Assembly: GCA_022072055.1 (NCBI GenBank) | Contig: JAJVIK010000004.1 | Location: forward strand, 212,820 to 276,819 | DNA: 64,000 bases | DNA from: a bacterium | GTDB taxonomy: Bacteria; Hinthialibacterota; Hinthialibacteria; OLB16 | Direction: 5' to 3' | Shown here: one piece after another, positions 48,363-57,773 of the stretch | Layout of the letters: every line of letters begins with the position of its first letter | Position numbering within the stretch: position 1 is the stretch's first letter | Translations under genes and position numbers: made by a program | The notes under the pieces: generated by a model | The model's input: only the letters and a program-made list of their open reading frames with translations | Database searches by the model: none | Told to the model about the DNA's origin: nothing

Positions 48363-49541
48363 ATGACCGAAGCAGTTGTGGTTTCATCGGTCCGCACCGC
48401 GTGTGGGAAAGCGGGGCGGGGGGCGCTGAAGGAAGTGCGCCCGGAGGAGCTCGCGGCGGTGGCGATTCGCGGCGCGCTTGAACGCTGCCCCGGACTGGAG
48501 CGGTCTCAGGTGGAGGATGTGATCCTCGGATGCGCCATGCCGGAGGGCGAACAGGGCATGAACATGGGGAGGATTGTGGCGCTCAAGGCCGGACTGCCCA
48601 TCGAGGTCCCCGCCATGACGGTCAACCGGTTCTGCTCCTCGGGGCTGCAGACAGTCGCCCTGGCGGCCGAGCGCATCCTCGCGGGGAGCGTGGACTGCGT
48701 CGTGGCGGGCGGGGCCGAATCGATGACCCTGATCCCGATGACCGGAGTCAAGTTCTCCCCTGACCCAGAACTCGCGGAGAAATGGCCGGATGTTTACCTG
48801 GGGATGGGCCTCACCGCCGAGAATGTGGCCAAACGGTTTAATGTCAGCCGCGCGGATCAGGACGCCTTCTCGCTTGAGAGCCACCGCAAGGCCATCGCGG
48901 CCATCGAGTCCGGAAAATTCGAGGATGAGATTGTTCCGGTGAAGGCCCGCAGGATCGAGATCAAGGATGGCAAACCCCACGAAACACCCTTCGAGTTCAA
49001 GGTGGATGAAGGCCCGCGCCGGGACACGACTGCGGCGGCGCTTGCGAAGCTCAAGCCGGCCTTCAGTCCCACCGGCACGGTCACCGCGGGGAACTCCTCG
49101 CAGCGCAGCGACGGCGCCGCGGCGGCGGTGGTGATGAGCCGTAAGAAGGCCGAGGAGCTCGGACTTAAGCCGCTGGTGGCCTACCGCTCCTTCGCGGTCG
49201 GGGGAGTGGAGCCTGAGATCATGGGGGTGGGTCCGATCAAGGCGATCCCGAAGGCGCTCGCCATGGCGGGGCTTAAGACGGACGACATCGATGTGATCGA
49301 GCTCAACGAGGCCTTCGCCGCGCAGGCCCTCGCGGTGATCCGCGAGATCGGCCTTGATCCAAGCAAAGTCAATGTGAATGGCGGGGCGATCGCGCTGGGG
49401 CATCCGCTGGGCTGCACCGGGGCGAAGCTGCTGGCGACCCTCATCCGCGAAATGGAGCGTCGCAAGGCGCGCTACGGCATGGTGACCATGTGCATCGGGG
49501 GCGGCATGGGCGCGGCGGGAATCTTTGAGAGGATGAACTGA
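48363..49541 (+). CDS. acetyl-CoA C-acyltransferase (3-ketoacyl-CoA thiolase), FadA-like
   Basis: 392 residues, standard thiolase length. The acyl-accepting Cys91 is in [56 protein letters not shown] (His) and the second catalytic Cys in [17 protein letters not shown] are intact. It performs the final thiolytic step. GGAAAGGAAC precedes the ATG. It is followed 11 bp later by the acyl-CoA dehydrogenase gene. Confidence 0.95.
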   Translation: MTEAVVVSSVRTACGKAGRGALKEVRPEELAAVAIRGALERCPGLERSQVEDVILGCAMPEGEQGMNMGRIVALKAGLPIEVPAMTVNRFCSSGLQTVALAAERILAGSVDCVVAGGAESMTLIPMTGVKFSPDPELAEKWPDVYLGMGLTAENVAKRFNVSRADQDAFSLESHRKAIAAIESGKFEDEIVPVKARRIEIKDGKPHETPFEFKVDEGPRRDTTAAALAKLKPAFSPTGTVTAGNSSQRSDGAAAAVVMSRKKAEELGLKPLVAYRSFAVGGVEPEIMGVGPIKAIPKALAMAGLKTDDIDVIELNEAFAAQALAVIREIGLDPSKVNVNGGAIALGHPLGCTGAKLLATLIREMERRKARYGMVTMCIGGGMGAAGIFERMN

Positions 49542-49552
49542 GAGGAGAAACC

Positions 49553-51358
49553 ATGACAGTTGAAATCAGACCACGGATCAAGGGGTATTCGTTCCTGCTC
49601 GAGGAGACCGACCCCGCGCTGGTGTTCACTCCGGAGGATTTCACCGACGAACACCGCCAGTTCATCCGCACCACGCGCGAGTTTGTCGACCAGGAAATCG
49701 AACCGATCCGCGAGGAGCTTGAGAAACTCGACCGTGACCTCCTCAAGAACACCCTCAAGAAGGCGGGCGAGGCGGGGTTGTTCATGATCGAGGTCCCCGA
49801 GCAGTATGGCGGACTCGGCCTGGACCTGATCAGCCAGATGGTGGTGATCGAGAACCTGGGCGGCTCCGGCGGGTTCGCGGTGGCCTATGGGGTCCAAATC
49901 GGGATCGGGTCCGAGCCGATCCTGTTCTTCGGAAACGATGAGCAGAAGCAGCGCTATCTCCCGCGACTCGCCAGCGGGGAGATCATCGGGGCCTATGGCC
50001 TCACCGAGCCGGGGTCGGGATCGGATGCCCTGGCGGCGCGCACCAGCGCGGCGCTCTCCGAGGATGGCAAGCACTACATCCTGAACGGCAGCAAGGTGTT
50101 CATCTCCAACGGCGGAATCGCCGATCTTTACACGGTTTTCGGCAAGGTGAACGGCGAGCACTTCACCGCGTTCCTGATCGAACGGGGCGCGCCGGGGTTC
50201 AGTATCGGCGCGGAGGAGGACAAGATGGGGATCAAGTCCTCCTCCACCACCACCCTCACCTTCCAGGATGTGAAGGTCCCGGTGGAGAACGTGCTCGGGG
50301 AAATCGGAAAAGGCCACAAGATCGCGCTGAACATCCTCAACCTGGGCCGGATTAAGTTGGGGGTGGGAGTCGGCGGGGGGATCAAGCAGGCGCTCGGGCG
50401 CGCGGTCCGCTACGGAATCCAGCGCAAGCAGTTCAACACGCGGCTGGTCGATTTCCCCCTGATCCGACAGAAGATCGCGGGGATGGTGGCGCGCGCCTAT
50501 GCCAGCGAGTCGATGGGTTACCGCACCTCCGGCGACATCGATGAGGCGATTCGCGCGGCCGGGGCCCATGGCGAGCCCACGCTGGACCGTCAACTCGCCA
50601 CCCTCGAGGAGCTCTCCGGCGAGTGCGCCATCAACAAGGTGTTCGACAGCGAGTGCCTGGATTGGGTGGTGGACGAGGCGGTGCAGATCCATGGCGGCTA
50701 TGGCTTCATCGCGGAGTACAAGGTGGAGGCGGGGTACCGTGACGCCCGCATCAGCCGCATTTACGAGGGCACCAACGAGATCAACCGTCTGTTCATCAGC
50801 GGGAATCTGTTTAAGCGGGCCATGACCGGTAGGCTGCCGCTCATCGGCGCGGTCCAGAAGATCCAGGCCGCGGTGCTTTCGCCGCTTGAGCCTTATGACG
50901 GCGCCGGGAAGCCGCTTGCGGATGTGGCCGAGGCGATCTTCAACGCCAAGCGGCTGTATCTGTTCGTGGGCGGCGTGATCGCGCAGCGCTTCATGCCGGA
51001 CATGGACCGAATCTCCAAGGAGCAGGAGGCGCTGGCCTGGATGGCGGACATGGTGATCCACATCTACGCCTTGGAATCGGCCTATCTGCGGGCGGTGAAG
51101 CGGATCGAGGCGGGAGACCCGCCGGCGGAAAGCCACGCGGATGCGGTGCGTTACCAGATGCTCGACTCGACCGCCGTGATCGAGCAAAGCGCGCGAACCC
51201 TGCTTGAAGGGTATTTTGCGGATGACAGCCTCAAGACCAACCTCGCGGTGTTGCGCAAGTTCGCCAAGTGGCCGCACGTGAACCGGGTCGAGCTCGGGCG
51301 CAAGCTCGCCAAGGCGGCGGTTGAAGCCGAAGGCTATCCGTTCGAGGTGGTGTCCTGA
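49553..51358 (+). CDS. acyl-CoA dehydrogenase, FadE-like
   Basis: 601 residues, close to Bacillus FadE with its C-terminal extension. GAYGLTEPGSGSDALAARTSA binds FAD and substrate, FISNGGIADLYTVFGK follows, IQRKQFNTRLVDFPLIRQKIAGM lies in the helical domain, and IYEGTNEINRLFISG contains the catalytic Glu. Residues after about 430 form an extra helical domain. It oxidises acyl-CoA to enoyl-CoA, passing electrons to ETF, whose genes follow. The stop overlaps the etfB start (TGATG). Confidence 0.93.
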   Translation: MTVEIRPRIKGYSFLLEETDPALVFTPEDFTDEHRQFIRTTREFVDQEIEPIREELEKLDRDLLKNTLKKAGEAGLFMIEVPEQYGGLGLDLISQMVVIENLGGSGGFAVAYGVQIGIGSEPILFFGNDEQKQRYLPRLASGEIIGAYGLTEPGSGSDALAARTSAALSEDGKHYILNGSKVFISNGGIADLYTVFGKVNGEHFTAFLIERGAPGFSIGAEEDKMGIKSSSTTTLTFQDVKVPVENVLGEIGKGHKIALNILNLGRIKLGVGVGGGIKQALGRAVRYGIQRKQFNTRLVDFPLIRQKIAGMVARAYASESMGYRTSGDIDEAIRAAGAHGEPTLDRQLATLEELSGECAINKVFDSECLDWVVDEAVQIHGGYGFIAEYKVEAGYRDARISRIYEGTNEINRLFISGNLFKRAMTGRLPLIGAVQKIQAAVLSPLEPYDGAGKPLADVAEAIFNAKRLYLFVGGVIAQRFMPDMDRISKEQEALAWMADMVIHIYALESAYLRAVKRIEAGDPPAESHADAVRYQMLDSTAVIEQSARTLLEGYFADDSLKTNLAVLRKFAKWPHVNRVELGRKLAKAAVEAEGYPFEVVS

Positions 51359-52128
51359 TGAAGATCGTTGTGCTCATGAAGCAGACTTTCACCACCGAGG
51401 CGCGGATCGAACTGGATGGCTCCGGGAAGCCCAATGACTCCAAGGTCAAGAAGGTGGTCAACCCTTACGACGAATTTGCGGTGGAGGAGGCCATCCAACT
51501 GGTGGAGCGGAAGGTCGCCGAAAAGGTGACCGTGGTGTGTCTGGGACCCGCGAGCGCCGAGGAGGCGCTGCGCCAATGTCTCGCCATGGGGGCGGATGAG
51601 GCGGTCCGAGTCGACAGCGCCGGGCTTGAGGAGGCGGACTCCTCGGTGGTGGCGAGCGTGCTCGCCGGAGCGGTGAAGAGCATGGGGTATGATCTGCTTC
51701 TCGCCGGGTATGTGGCGGTGGATGACAACGCCGCGCAGGTGGCGGTGCGCGTGGCCGAGCTGCTCGATATCCCCCAGATCAACGTGGTGAGCAAGCTCGA
51801 GGTGGCGAATGGAACCGCCACCGGTTGGCGCGAAGCGGATGGGCGCACCGAGGTGCTGGAGGTTCCCCTCCCCGCCCTGGTGACCGCCGACAAGAGCCTC
51901 AACAAGCCGCGTTACCCGACTCTCCCCAACATCATGAAGGCCAAGAAGAAACCGCTTGAAATCAAGGCCCCGGCGGATTTCGGGATCAACCCGCCCGCCT
52001 CGAAGACCAGGGTCGTGAAGTATGAGCTGCCCCCCCCCAAGTCGGGCGCAAAAATCTTCAAGGGAACCCCCGCCGAGGCGGCGGCGGCCCTGGTGAAGGC
52101 GCTGCGCGAAGAAGCCAAGGTGGTGTGA
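51358..52128 (+). CDS. etfB: electron transfer flavoprotein subunit beta
   Basis: 256 residues. MKIVVLMKQTFTTEARIELDG, VVNPYDEFAVEEAIQLVE and the DNAAQVAVRVAELLDIPQINVV stretch match EtfB, as does the LPALVTADKSLNKPRYPTLPNIMKAKKKPL signature loop. It forms the AMP-binding half of ETF, the electron acceptor for the acyl-CoA dehydrogenase encoded just upstream. Confidence 0.95.
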   Translation: MKIVVLMKQTFTTEARIELDGSGKPNDSKVKKVVNPYDEFAVEEAIQLVERKVAEKVTVVCLGPASAEEALRQCLAMGADEAVRVDSAGLEEADSSVVASVLAGAVKSMGYDLLLAGYVAVDDNAAQVAVRVAELLDIPQINVVSKLEVANGTATGWREADGRTEVLEVPLPALVTADKSLNKPRYPTLPNIMKAKKKPLEIKAPADFGINPPASKTRVVKYELPPPKSGAKIFKGTPAEAAAALVKALREEAKVV

Positions 52129-52135
52129 GGAATCC

Positions 52136-53119
52136 ATGTCCAACGACATCCTTGTTTTTGTTGAGCTTCAGAACGGAGACATCCGAAAGGTCACCCCGCA
52201 GCTGGTGAGCGCGGCGCGCCCCTTGGCCGAGGCGCGCGGGGGGAAGCTCCATGCCCTTCTCGTCGGGGAGGGAATCGGAGAATTGGCCCGGAAGGCCGCC
52301 ACGCTCGGAGTGGATTCGGTGGCGGTCGTGGAGGACCCGTCGCTGGCCGACTACACGGCGGAGGCCTACGCCGAAGCGATCACTCAGGCATCCAAGCGTC
52401 TTGGGGCGGGGGCGCTCCTTTTCGGGAACACCTCCATCGGAAAGGACACCGCCCCGCGTGTGGCGCAACGCCTCGGCGTTGGGATGATTTCCGATGTCAC
52501 CGGAACGATCTCCACCGGCGGCAATCCGATCTTCAAGCGGCCCGTGTATGCCGGGAAGGCGGTCACCCATGTCGAAGTCTTGGAATCCAGCTTCGTGATT
52601 TCAGTTCGCGCCAACTCGTATCCCTCCGCTCCCGCCGCGGCTTCCCCCGCGCCGATTCAGTCCCTGGCGGTCGCGCCGGACCCCTCCAAGATCCGAACCA
52701 AGGTCAAGGAAGTGGTGGTGCGCGCGGCCGGGAAGGTCGATCTCACCGAGGCCGACATCATTGTGTCCGGCGGGATGGGGGTCAAAGGGCCGGAAGGCTT
52801 TGAGTTCCTGAGGCCGCTCGCGGAGGTCCTGGGCGCGGCGCTCGGCTCCTCGCGCGCGGCGGTGCTCGCGGGCTACATCCACCCCTCGCACCAGGTCGGG
52901 CAGACGGGGAAGACTGTCAGCCCCTCGCTCTATATCGCTTGCGGGATCAGCGGCGCGATTCAGCACAAGGCGGGGATGTCCACTTCCAAGTGCATCGTGG
53001 CCATCAACACCGATCCGGAAGCCCCGATGTTTGAGATCGCGGACTATGGGATCGTGGGGGACCTGTTCGAGGTGGTCCCGCCGCTGATCGAGGAGTTCAA
53101 GAAGCTCCTGCACGGCTGA
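52136..53119 (+). CDS. etfA: electron transfer flavoprotein subunit alpha
   Basis: 327 residues. The N-terminal domain (DILVFVELQNGDIRKVTPQL) is followed by the FAD domain: DIIVSGGMGVKGPEGF, GYIHPSHQVGQTGKTVSP, LYIACGISGAIQHKAGM and VAINTDPEAPMFEIADYGIVGD, the EtfA signature. It starts eight bases after etfB ends. It closes the operon; no clear intrinsic terminator was seen before the converging mutase gene 25 bp later. Confidence 0.96.
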   Translation: MSNDILVFVELQNGDIRKVTPQLVSAARPLAEARGGKLHALLVGEGIGELARKAATLGVDSVAVVEDPSLADYTAEAYAEAITQASKRLGAGALLFGNTSIGKDTAPRVAQRLGVGMISDVTGTISTGGNPIFKRPVYAGKAVTHVEVLESSFVISVRANSYPSAPAAASPAPIQSLAVAPDPSKIRTKVKEVVVRAAGKVDLTEADIIVSGGMGVKGPEGFEFLRPLAEVLGAALGSSRAAVLAGYIHPSHQVGQTGKTVSPSLYIACGISGAIQHKAGMSTSKCIVAINTDPEAPMFEIADYGIVGDLFEVVPPLIEEFKKLLHG

Positions 53120-53144
53120 GAAAGCGCGCGCGCCGGGGAGCGTT

Positions 53145-54488
53145 CTACGCCAAACTTTCCCGAAGCCCCTCCACCAAGCGGTTTGCCTCCTTTTCCGAAG
53201 GGGCCTCAGTGAGAATGCGGATGATCGGCTCGGTGTTCGAGGCGCGCAGATGAATCCAGCGGTCCGACCAGATCCACTTGAGGCCATCGGTCCGATCCAA
53301 GGTCGCCTCCGGCCACAAGCCTCCGGCTTTGGCCTCGACCATTTCCCAGAGTCCGCCCTCGGCCGGGAACTTGGTCTTGACCATCACCGCCGGGGGATAG
53401 TCCGCCGCCATCTCCGAAAGGGATTTGCCTTCGCGCGCGAGGAGATCGAGCACCAGCAGCGCGCCGGAAAGCGAGTCGCGGCCGGGTTGCACCGGCGGGA
53501 AAATCACCCCCCCATTCCCTTCCCCGCCGATGGCGGCGCCGGTTTCCCGGATGAGGTCCACCACATGCGCCTCCCCCACCTTGGAGCGATGAATGGGCGA
53601 TCCATGTTTTCGCGCGACCGAGTCCAGGACAAGGGTGCTGGAGAGATTGGCCACCAGTCCCCTCCCGCCGCGCCCCAGCACGGAGTCGGCGGCGAGGACA
53701 AGGGTGTATTCCTCCCCGATGGGCGCGCCCTTTTCGGAGACCAGCGCCAAGCGGTCGGCGTCCGGATCGACCGCCATGCCCAAGTCGGCGCGGGACTCCC
53801 GGACCTTGGCGCAAAGGGAGTCAAGGTTTTCGGTAAGCGGCTCCAGCGCGCGCGTGAAGGCCCCATCGGGGATGCAATCGAGTTCAATCACCTCGGCCCC
53901 GACCTCGTGAAGGGCGCGGGGGAGCGCGATTCCCCCCACGCTCCGGCAGCCATCCACCACCACGCGAAACCGGCGCGCGCGGATGCGCTCGCAATCGACA
54001 TGTGGAAGAAGCAGCTTGAGGTGAGCATCGAGCGGGTCCGCCGGCGACTCCACCAACCCGCCCGACTTGTGCGGGTATGCGGAGAGGCTCGGTGGGGCAT
54101 TCCAGATCGGTTCGAGGCGCGTGAATTCATTGGGCGAGAGGATCAGTCCCTCCCGGTTGAAGAGCTTGAGCGCGTTCCACTCGCGCGGATTGTGGCTGGC
54201 GGTGAGCATGATCCCGCCGGCGGCTTGGTGGGCGCGAACAAGGACCCCCACGGTCGGCGTGGGAACAAGCCCGGCGATGAGGACACGGCGACCCAAATAC
54301 TGCAGGCCGCCGGCGAGCAGATGGAGCAACCCTTCGCCATGCGCGCGCGCGTCCCGCGCGAGGACAATCGGCCCCTCAGGCAGAGTGGCCTCCCAGGCAA
54401 AGGTCCAGTCGAGCGCGCTGGAGGGGGTCAGCGAGCTTCCGACAATTCCGCGGATCCCGCTGATGCTGATCTTCAGGTTTTCAGGCAT
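53145..54488 (-). CDS. phosphohexomutase (phosphoglucosamine/phosphomannomutase-like)
   Basis: 447 residues. The catalytic Ser98 is in TASHNP, the metal loop DPDADR is at 241-246, the sugar-recognition GGEGNGG is near 318, and the phosphate loop RASNTEPIIR is near 423. MPENLKISISGIRGIVGSSL is the GlmM/ManB-type opening. Whether it isomerises glucosamine, mannose or glucose phosphate is not decidable by eye; GEGNGG favours GlmM-like enzymes for UDP-GlcNAc. It is the last gene after a fucosidase and a TPR gene. Confidence 0.9.
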   Translation of the reverse strand: MPENLKISISGIRGIVGSSLTPSSALDWTFAWEATLPEGPIVLARDARAHGEGLLHLLAGGLQYLGRRVLIAGLVPTPTVGVLVRAHQAAGGIMLTASHNPREWNALKLFNREGLILSPNEFTRLEPIWNAPPSLSAYPHKSGGLVESPADPLDAHLKLLLPHVDCERIRARRFRVVVDGCRSVGGIALPRALHEVGAEVIELDCIPDGAFTRALEPLTENLDSLCAKVRESRADLGMAVDPDADRLALVSEKGAPIGEEYTLVLAADSVLGRGGRGLVANLSSTLVLDSVARKHGSPIHRSKVGEAHVVDLIRETGAAIGGEGNGGVIFPPVQPGRDSLSGALLVLDLLAREGKSLSEMAADYPPAVMVKTKFPAEGGLWEMVEAKAGGLWPEATLDRTDGLKWIWSDRWIHLRASNTEPIIRILTEAPSEKEANRLVEGLRESLA

Positions 54489-54498
54489 TGAAAATCCT

Positions 54499-55569
54499 TT
54501 ACTTCTGCAATTCAGGCAGTAGATTCGGGGTCGGTTGCATCAAGAGGTCTTGAGGACTCAAGGTCGGCCCGGGGAGCGGTGTGGCGGTGGGGATTGGGCG
54601 AGCATCCACCTGGGCGGCCAGGGCAAGATCGGCTTCGGCGGAGGCGCTGTCACCTGCGCGCCGCAGGAACGCCGCGCGCAGGCGCAGGAATTTCGAGTCG
54701 TTCTCGCTCGCCAGTTCCACCGCCTTATTGAGATCGTCTCGCGCCTTGTCGATCTCACCCAGAAGTTCGTGAACCTGAGCGCGATCGGCGTAAACCGCCG
54801 GATTGGTGGGCTGAAAGAAGAGCTCATCCTCCACAAACTTCATCGCAAGCTTGAGGTCGGCCACCCGGCTGGCGTCCAAAGACTCCGAAGCCGAAAGAAC
54901 CGCCCGGTCGATAAAAATCTGGTAGCGCTCGGGCTGTTTCTCCGCGGCGGCGTCAAGATCGGCGCGCGCTTCCGCGAACCTTCCCAGTCCACCCAAGAGA
55001 CGGGCGCGGGCAAGGCGGTAGGCGACCATCTGGGGAGCCATTGAGATCGCTTGTCCGTAATCGCTCAACGCGGCGGCGGCCTCTCCGATCGTGCGGTAGG
55101 CGTCCGCGCGCACGAAACGGACATAGTGCGAGTTCTTGACCTCCAGCGAGGCGCTGTATTCCCGGATGGCCTCCTTAAAGCGCCCTTGACGGAAAAGCAC
55201 CTCGCCCCGATAGAAGTAGATTGTGGGCTCCTTGGGATCCTCCTCCAGAATCCGCGATAGATCGGCGTGGGCCAGGTCGAAGCGTTTGATCGGCAGGCAC
55301 GCCATCGCGCGGTTCATCCACAGCGGGCGCCCCTTGACCCCGAGCTCCTCCGCCTTATTGAAATCCTCAATCGCCTTCTCATAGTCGAACACCATTCGGT
55401 AACAGATGCCTCGATTCAAGTGGACCAGGGCCTGGTTCGGACTCACCGAGAGGATGTAAGAGTAGATCTTGATGTTCTCGAGCGGGTCCGGATGCGCGCA
55501 TGCGAAGCGCGAGAGCGCAAGGCACGCGATCAGAACAAGCGCGGGAAGGAAGCGGCGGATTCCGATCAA
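54499..55569 (-). CDS. exported TPR-repeat protein
   Basis: 356 residues. A signal peptide (MIGIRRFLPALVLIACLALS, cleavage near ACA) precedes TPR units: ALVHLNRGICYRMVFDYEKAIEDF, TIYFYRGEVLFRQGRFKEAIREY, and AVYADRAQVHELLGEIDKARDDL. It ends in a Thr/Pro-rich tail. No catalytic motif is visible; a periplasmic scaffold is likely. It is ten bases upstream of the phosphohexomutase gene and 12 downstream of the fucosidase gene. Confidence 0.75.
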   Translation of the reverse strand: MIGIRRFLPALVLIACLALSRFACAHPDPLENIKIYSYILSVSPNQALVHLNRGICYRMVFDYEKAIEDFNKAEELGVKGRPLWMNRAMACLPIKRFDLAHADLSRILEEDPKEPTIYFYRGEVLFRQGRFKEAIREYSASLEVKNSHYVRFVRADAYRTIGEAAAALSDYGQAISMAPQMVAYRLARARLLGGLGRFAEARADLDAAAEKQPERYQIFIDRAVLSASESLDASRVADLKLAMKFVEDELFFQPTNPAVYADRAQVHELLGEIDKARDDLNKAVELASENDSKFLRLRAAFLRRAGDSASAEADLALAAQVDARPIPTATPLPGPTLSPQDLLMQPTPNLLPELQK

Positions 55570-55581
55570 GGCAAGTTTCCC

Positions 55582-56832
55582 CTAAGTGGCCTTTCCTTCC
55601 AGCCATGCGGCGCGATCCTTCTCTCGGATCGGCTCGGGGCGTGATTCGAATTCCACCTTGATGACCGAGGCGTGCGGGTTCGGGGGAGCCTTGGGAAGTC
55701 CCTGGATCACCAGTCGGCCGTTGCGCTCCTGGCGAGTTTTGAGGGTCTCGCCGGTGGCGAGCAGGGTGGCCGAAAGGGCGCGAGTTCCCACACAGGCCTG
55801 GACCGCCGATTCTCCCGGCCAGCGGAAAACATGGAGATATCCCGTTGTCCCTTTGGCGGTCCAGAGTCCGAGCATCGAGTCTTTCAGCAGACAACGCTCG
55901 CTCCCATAGATCCCTTCCCCGTGGAGCCGGAGCCACTCGCCGACCTCCCGCAGGCGCGCGGCCTCGCGGTTCCGGACCTCGCCGTCCGGCTGAGGCCCGA
56001 CATTGAGGAGAAAGTTCCCTTCCCCGGCGGCGGCGGTAACCAGATGTTGGATGAGCTGGGTCACGGTCTTCATGTTGGGGTTGTGGCGGATGTATCCCCA
56101 CCCGCAAGGGTCGCCGATGGTCATGCAGGACTCCCAGCCGCGCCCCGGCACGGAGGCGGTGACATGCTGTTCGGGGGTGTCCAGGTCCTCATCCAGGCCC
56201 GAACGGTTGTTGATCAGAATGTGCGGTTGGAGTTTGCGCGCCGCGCGGTTGAGATCCTTGGCGCGCCAGAACTCGGCCATGTCCACTCCCGGAAGCGAAG
56301 GAACCCAGCCGCCGTCATACCACAAGATGTCGATCTTGCCATATTGGGTCATGAGCTCCCGGACTTGCGCGTGGGCTTGCTCGATCATCGCCTCCTTGTC
56401 GCGCGGGTGTTTCTTAGGCTCGAAGTACCCGGGAAACCTCCAGTCCAGGAGGGAGTAGTAGAACCCGACCTTAAGTCCGGCCTTGCGCGCGGCGGTCACA
56501 AACTCCGCCACGAAGTCCCGTTTGGCGCGGGTCTTGACCGAGGTGAAATCGGAGACCTGGCTGTCGAATAGGCAGAACCCGTCGTGGTGGCGGGTGGTCA
56601 GGACCATGTACTTCATGCCGGATTCCACCGCGAGCGCGGCCCAAGCATCCGGGTCGAAGCGACGCGGGTGGAAGCGCCGGGCCAGGGTGGAGTATTCCTC
56701 TTTCGGAATGCGCTCCACGAACATGGTCCATTCCCCGCGCCCGAGAAGGGAATACAGGCCCCAGTGGATAAACATGCCGAACCGGGCTTCATGAAACCAG
56801 CGAATGCGCTCACTCCCTTTTGGAGCTATCAT
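55582..56832 (-). CDS. alpha-L-fucosidase, GH29
   Basis: 416 residues, no signal peptide. RWFHEARFGMFIHWGLYSLLGRGEW, KYMVLTTRHHDGFCLFDS (His pair 82-83), KVGFYYSLLDW and IDILWYDGGW are GH29 signatures; Asp173 in WYDGG is the expected nucleophile. NFLLNVGPQPDGEV is also a family hallmark. It should release terminal L-fucose from glycans; a cytoplasmic enzyme would act on imported oligosaccharides. It starts the operon with the TPR and mutase genes. Confidence 0.92.
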   Translation of the reverse strand: MIAPKGSERIRWFHEARFGMFIHWGLYSLLGRGEWTMFVERIPKEEYSTLARRFHPRRFDPDAWAALAVESGMKYMVLTTRHHDGFCLFDSQVSDFTSVKTRAKRDFVAEFVTAARKAGLKVGFYYSLLDWRFPGYFEPKKHPRDKEAMIEQAHAQVRELMTQYGKIDILWYDGGWVPSLPGVDMAEFWRAKDLNRAARKLQPHILINNRSGLDEDLDTPEQHVTASVPGRGWESCMTIGDPCGWGYIRHNPNMKTVTQLIQHLVTAAAGEGNFLLNVGPQPDGEVRNREAARLREVGEWLRLHGEGIYGSERCLLKDSMLGLWTAKGTTGYLHVFRWPGESAVQACVGTRALSATLLATGETLKTRQERNGRLVIQGLPKAPPNPHASVIKVEFESRPEPIREKDRAAWLEGKAT

Positions 56833-56900
56833 GGGGGAAACCTCTTTCTTGACCGAAGGAGGGTACCATCCGGATCAGGGATTGCCAATCGAGCGGAGGT

Positions 56901-57764
56901 CTACGGGGTTTGATACCAGATCGAAAGTGAATCCTTGAAGGGCGCGAAGCCGATCTTGCGGTACACCGCGAGCGCCGCTAGGTTCCGTTTCTGCACACGC
57001 AGGACCAGGTGGTCCGAGGCGGCCAGGCAGCGTCGGCACATCTCCGCCAGGCAACGAGTGGCGATCCCTCGGTTGCGGTGTTCGGGGGGAACCCAGACCC
57101 CTTGAATCTGTCCCACATCCGGGAGACATGCGCTCAGGTACGCCTGAAATCGGATCTCCCCCGCTTCTTCCAGGATGTAGTACCTTCGGCGCTGGATGAG
57201 GTCGAGCTTGGATCGCACCAGGCGTTCGAATTCCTCTCCCTTGGCCTCCACCTCGATCTCCTCCCGCATGGCCCGCGCGGACCCTTGGGCGACAGCTCGC
57301 GCCTGATGCATGTCCGCGATGCGTAGTCGAGGTTCGCGTTCGTCCGGTAGGTCGGTCGGGACAAGGCGCATGGCGTATTCCTCAAAGCGGTTTTGAACCA
57401 GTGTCCAACGGGAGTCTTCCTGAGCCAGCGCTTCGTGCAGGAGGAGAGTTTGCTCGGAGGCGGAGATGATCCGATTCATGAAGAGGCCATCATTCACAAC
57501 CAACCGGGCGAAGGTCTCGGCCCCACGGTCATTCGCCCCGCTAGCCACCACCAACCCGGTGATGTCTCCGTAAAAGACCCCCTTCCCCACCCCATTTCCC
57601 GGTCGGTAAAACCTACCCCAGGGCATGCGGATCAGCCCGGCGAGGGTGTAGTCGGAGAGAAGGCCGAGAAGATAAGCGTTTTCGTCCCGATGGTTCGAGA
57701 GTTCCTGAACCAACCACCATTCCTGGGATGGATGAAGTTCTTCGATGCCGCTGGGATGTCGCAT
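56901..57764 (-). CDS. GNAT-family N-acetyltransferase
   Basis: 287 residues. The C-terminal third has GVWVPPEHRNRGIATRCLAEMCRRCLA (acetyl-CoA loop R/QxxGxA variant, RNRGIA) and LVLRVQKRNLAALAVYRKIGFAPF (N-A-A-x-x-x-Y-x-K-x-GF), clear GNAT motifs. The first 140 residues form a different module resembling DUF4081-like N-terminal domains found in larger GNAT proteins. Substrate unknown. It begins nine bases after the CoaB-like gene, so the two are probably co-transcribed. Confidence 0.85.
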   Translation of the reverse strand: MRHPSGIEELHPSQEWWLVQELSNHRDENAYLLGLLSDYTLAGLIRMPWGRFYRPGNGVGKGVFYGDITGLVVASGANDRGAETFARLVVNDGLFMNRIISASEQTLLLHEALAQEDSRWTLVQNRFEEYAMRLVPTDLPDEREPRLRIADMHQARAVAQGSARAMREEIEVEAKGEEFERLVRSKLDLIQRRRYYILEEAGEIRFQAYLSACLPDVGQIQGVWVPPEHRNRGIATRCLAEMCRRCLAASDHLVLRVQKRNLAALAVYRKIGFAPFKDSLSIWYQTP

Positions 57765-57773
57765 GCGGGAGGA

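Noticed and set aside
46817-48397. Long reverse-strand open frame over the fadN-like gene
   Set aside because: Composition is rich in Arg/His/Leu with no motif. The plus strand encodes an intact bifunctional beta-oxidation enzyme.
49472-51277. A 601-codon reverse-strand frame antisense to the acyl-CoA dehydrogenase
   Set aside because: Same explanation; every conserved motif lies on the plus strand.
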